Assembly: GCA_004555955.1 (NCBI GenBank) | Contig: SFJG01000018.1 | Coordinates: 1 to 32,130 of the forward strand | Length of the DNA: 32,130 nt | Reading direction: 5' to 3' | Origin: Bacteroidales bacterium | GTDB lineage: Bacteria > Bacteroidota > Bacteroidia > Bacteroidales > Muribaculaceae | Shown: positions 31,258 to 32,130 of the stretch, piece by piece | How the letters are laid out: each line of letters begins with the position of its first letter | Position numbering within the stretch: the first letter of the stretch is position 1 | Notes under the pieces: generated by a model | Database searches by the model: none | What the model saw: the letters and a program-made list of their open reading frames with translations, nothing else | Told to the model about the DNA's origin: nothing | Made by a program: the position numbers and the translations under genes

Positions 31258-31923
31258 ATGAAAAAACTCTTTCTTTTATTCAGCATTTTATTTGTACTTT
31301 CTTCATGCGGCAAAAGTGATGAAGAAAAACTTAATGATTTGATAGAAGAAGCAACAAAAGCTTCCTTATATATTCCCGAATCTTACGACCCGGTTTCAAC
31401 GCAATGCGACACTTTAGGTATAGACATAATAAATCCCACTAATATAAAAAAATCTGTGAAGATAATTTCATTAGTTCGTGAGGCACAGAGTACGCAAAAA
31501 CAAATAGAATGGGATTTAGAACAGCAAGATTATTGGCAAGGAAAATATGGCGATTTCTATAATGATTACTCAAATAAAGTGCGCCGTGGCGAAGAAAAGA
31601 GAGATAAGTTAAAATCTCAAGCAATGAGACTATTTGCAGAGCTTTTAAATGATTACAATACTAACCGCGGATTTTATGGATACTTTGTTGATCATAAATT
31701 CCGAGCAAAAAACAATATGGGAGATGTAATGTTTGGTGATGTAATTTATATAGTCAACAAGGATAAAACTAAAATTGTAGCAGCCTATGATTCTTCAGAT
31801 GATGACTTTGTAGGATTCGTTCAAATGACAGCTGCTATGCGGGAGATAGGCGAGAATTATAATCTCGAAGAAATCAATCTTGATGAAATTTGTGATAACA
31901 TAAAATCGGCATTTGAGTTATAA
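31258..31923 (+). CDS. AT-rich lipoprotein of unknown function
   Basis: The 221-residue product has a clear lipoprotein signal, MKKLFLLFSILFVLSSC, with lipidated C17. The mature part is charged and mostly helical (VREAQSTQKQIEWDLEQQD, then KVRRGEEKRDKLKSQAMRL), followed by a more beta-rich end (VMFGDVIYIVNKDKTKIVAAYD). I do not recognise a family. Codon choice is visibly AT-richer than in the other genes of the window, which suggests a more recent origin or relaxed selection. It has its own promoter, and its downstream neighbour is a broken frame. Confidence 0.8.
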   Translation: MKKLFLLFSILFVLSSCGKSDEEKLNDLIEEATKASLYIPESYDPVSTQCDTLGIDIINPTNIKKSVKIISLVREAQSTQKQIEWDLEQQDYWQGKYGDFYNDYSNKVRRGEEKRDKLKSQAMRLFAELLNDYNTNRGFYGYFVDHKFRAKNNMGDVMFGDVIYIVNKDKTKIVAAYDSSDDDFVGFVQMTAAMREIGENYNLEEINLDEICDNIKSAFEL

Positions 31924-31937
31924 TACTCTGCTGTTAT

Positions 31938-32130
31938 TCATTCTGAATGCTTAAAGGTCGGGAAAATTTTAATTAAAGTATCGAAGGCATCTGTGCCATC
32001 GTTGCGGTGTTCGAGGAGGTATTTCAATTTTAAGTAACTCTCAGCAAAAGAAAGATGGCACGGGCGGTTATCCCGAAGCGCTGGCAAGCATGATTTTTAG
32101 GTCGTCATCGGACTGATTCAGGAATTTTTC
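31938..32130 (-). pseudogene. Probable broken C-terminal reading frame at the window edge
   Basis: On the minus strand one frame enters from the edge (EKFLNQSDDDLKIMLASASG) and stops at 32068-32070. A second frame continues from about there (DNRPCHLSFAESYLKLKYLL, then EHRNDGTDAFDTLIKIFPTF) to a stop at 31938-31940 and has no start codon of its own. Joined by a frameshift they would make one plausible C-terminus. I do not recognise the protein. It could be a decayed gene, or two chance frames; the end lies outside the window. Confidence 0.3.

Noticed and set aside
1..32130. tRNA or rRNA genes and CRISPR arrays
   Set aside because: I found no cloverleaf-like sequence with a T-arm motif in the gaps, no rRNA stretch and no regularly spaced repeats outside the acidic gene.

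Overview
The window looks like chromosomal DNA of a Bacteroidales bacterium (Bacteroidota), possibly Muribaculaceae-like. I base this on: promoters of the Bacteroidota type (TTTG, about 19 bases, TAnnTTTG); no obvious Shine-Dalgarno sites; the block sigma-54 activator / lptE / TPR-like protein / secG; a FeoA-FeoB fusion; and large secreted proteins whose C-termini resemble type IX secretion sorting domains. The exact genus cannot be read from the sequence.

Layout. Bases 1-387 hold the 5' part of an IS4-type transposase running off the left edge. 500-3476 (minus) is an envelope operon: sigma-54 activator, lptE, a conserved TPR-like protein and secG, closed by a terminator. 3629-6680 (plus) is a translation block: rplM, rpsI, rpsB and tsf, with structured leaders before rplM and before rpsB. 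6693-8379 holds cysK behind a perfect 18-base palindrome, then a LuxR-type response regulator. 8500-12300 (minus) is a very large secreted GHL10-type glycoside hydrolase. 12597-13520 has an orphan HicB-like gene and a thioredoxin-fold lipoprotein.

13528-16648 (minus) is a tight four-gene unit: GT-C-like membrane glycosyltransferase, UbiA-type polyprenyl-phosphate phosphoribosyltransferase-like protein, HAD phosphatase and GtrA-type flippase. Together these look like a lipid-linked pentofuranose pathway. 16746-23432 (plus) carries speA, truA, a PBP4-type dacB, a Glu/Pro-repeat protein, rsmI and a coiled-coil lipoprotein. 23521-26075 is feoAB. 26085-31052 is a beta-propeller protein followed by a 1272-residue N-acetylmuramoyl-L-alanine amidase. 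The right end holds a structured non-coding stretch, an AT-rich lipoprotein gene and what looks like a broken reading frame.

Main points of interest. First, the four-gene lipid-linked sugar unit contains the transferase, phosphatase, flippase and acceptor glycosyltransferase but no epimerase genes, so the donor may be ribofuranose rather than arabinofuranose. Second, two giant secreted hydrolases, an amidase and a GHL10 enzyme of the class that includes the denuded-glycan hydrolase DigH, appear to share beta-sandwich, propeller and sorting modules, which suggests a cooperating peptidoglycan-degrading pair. Third, two candidate ribosomal-protein leader RNAs precede rplM and rpsB.
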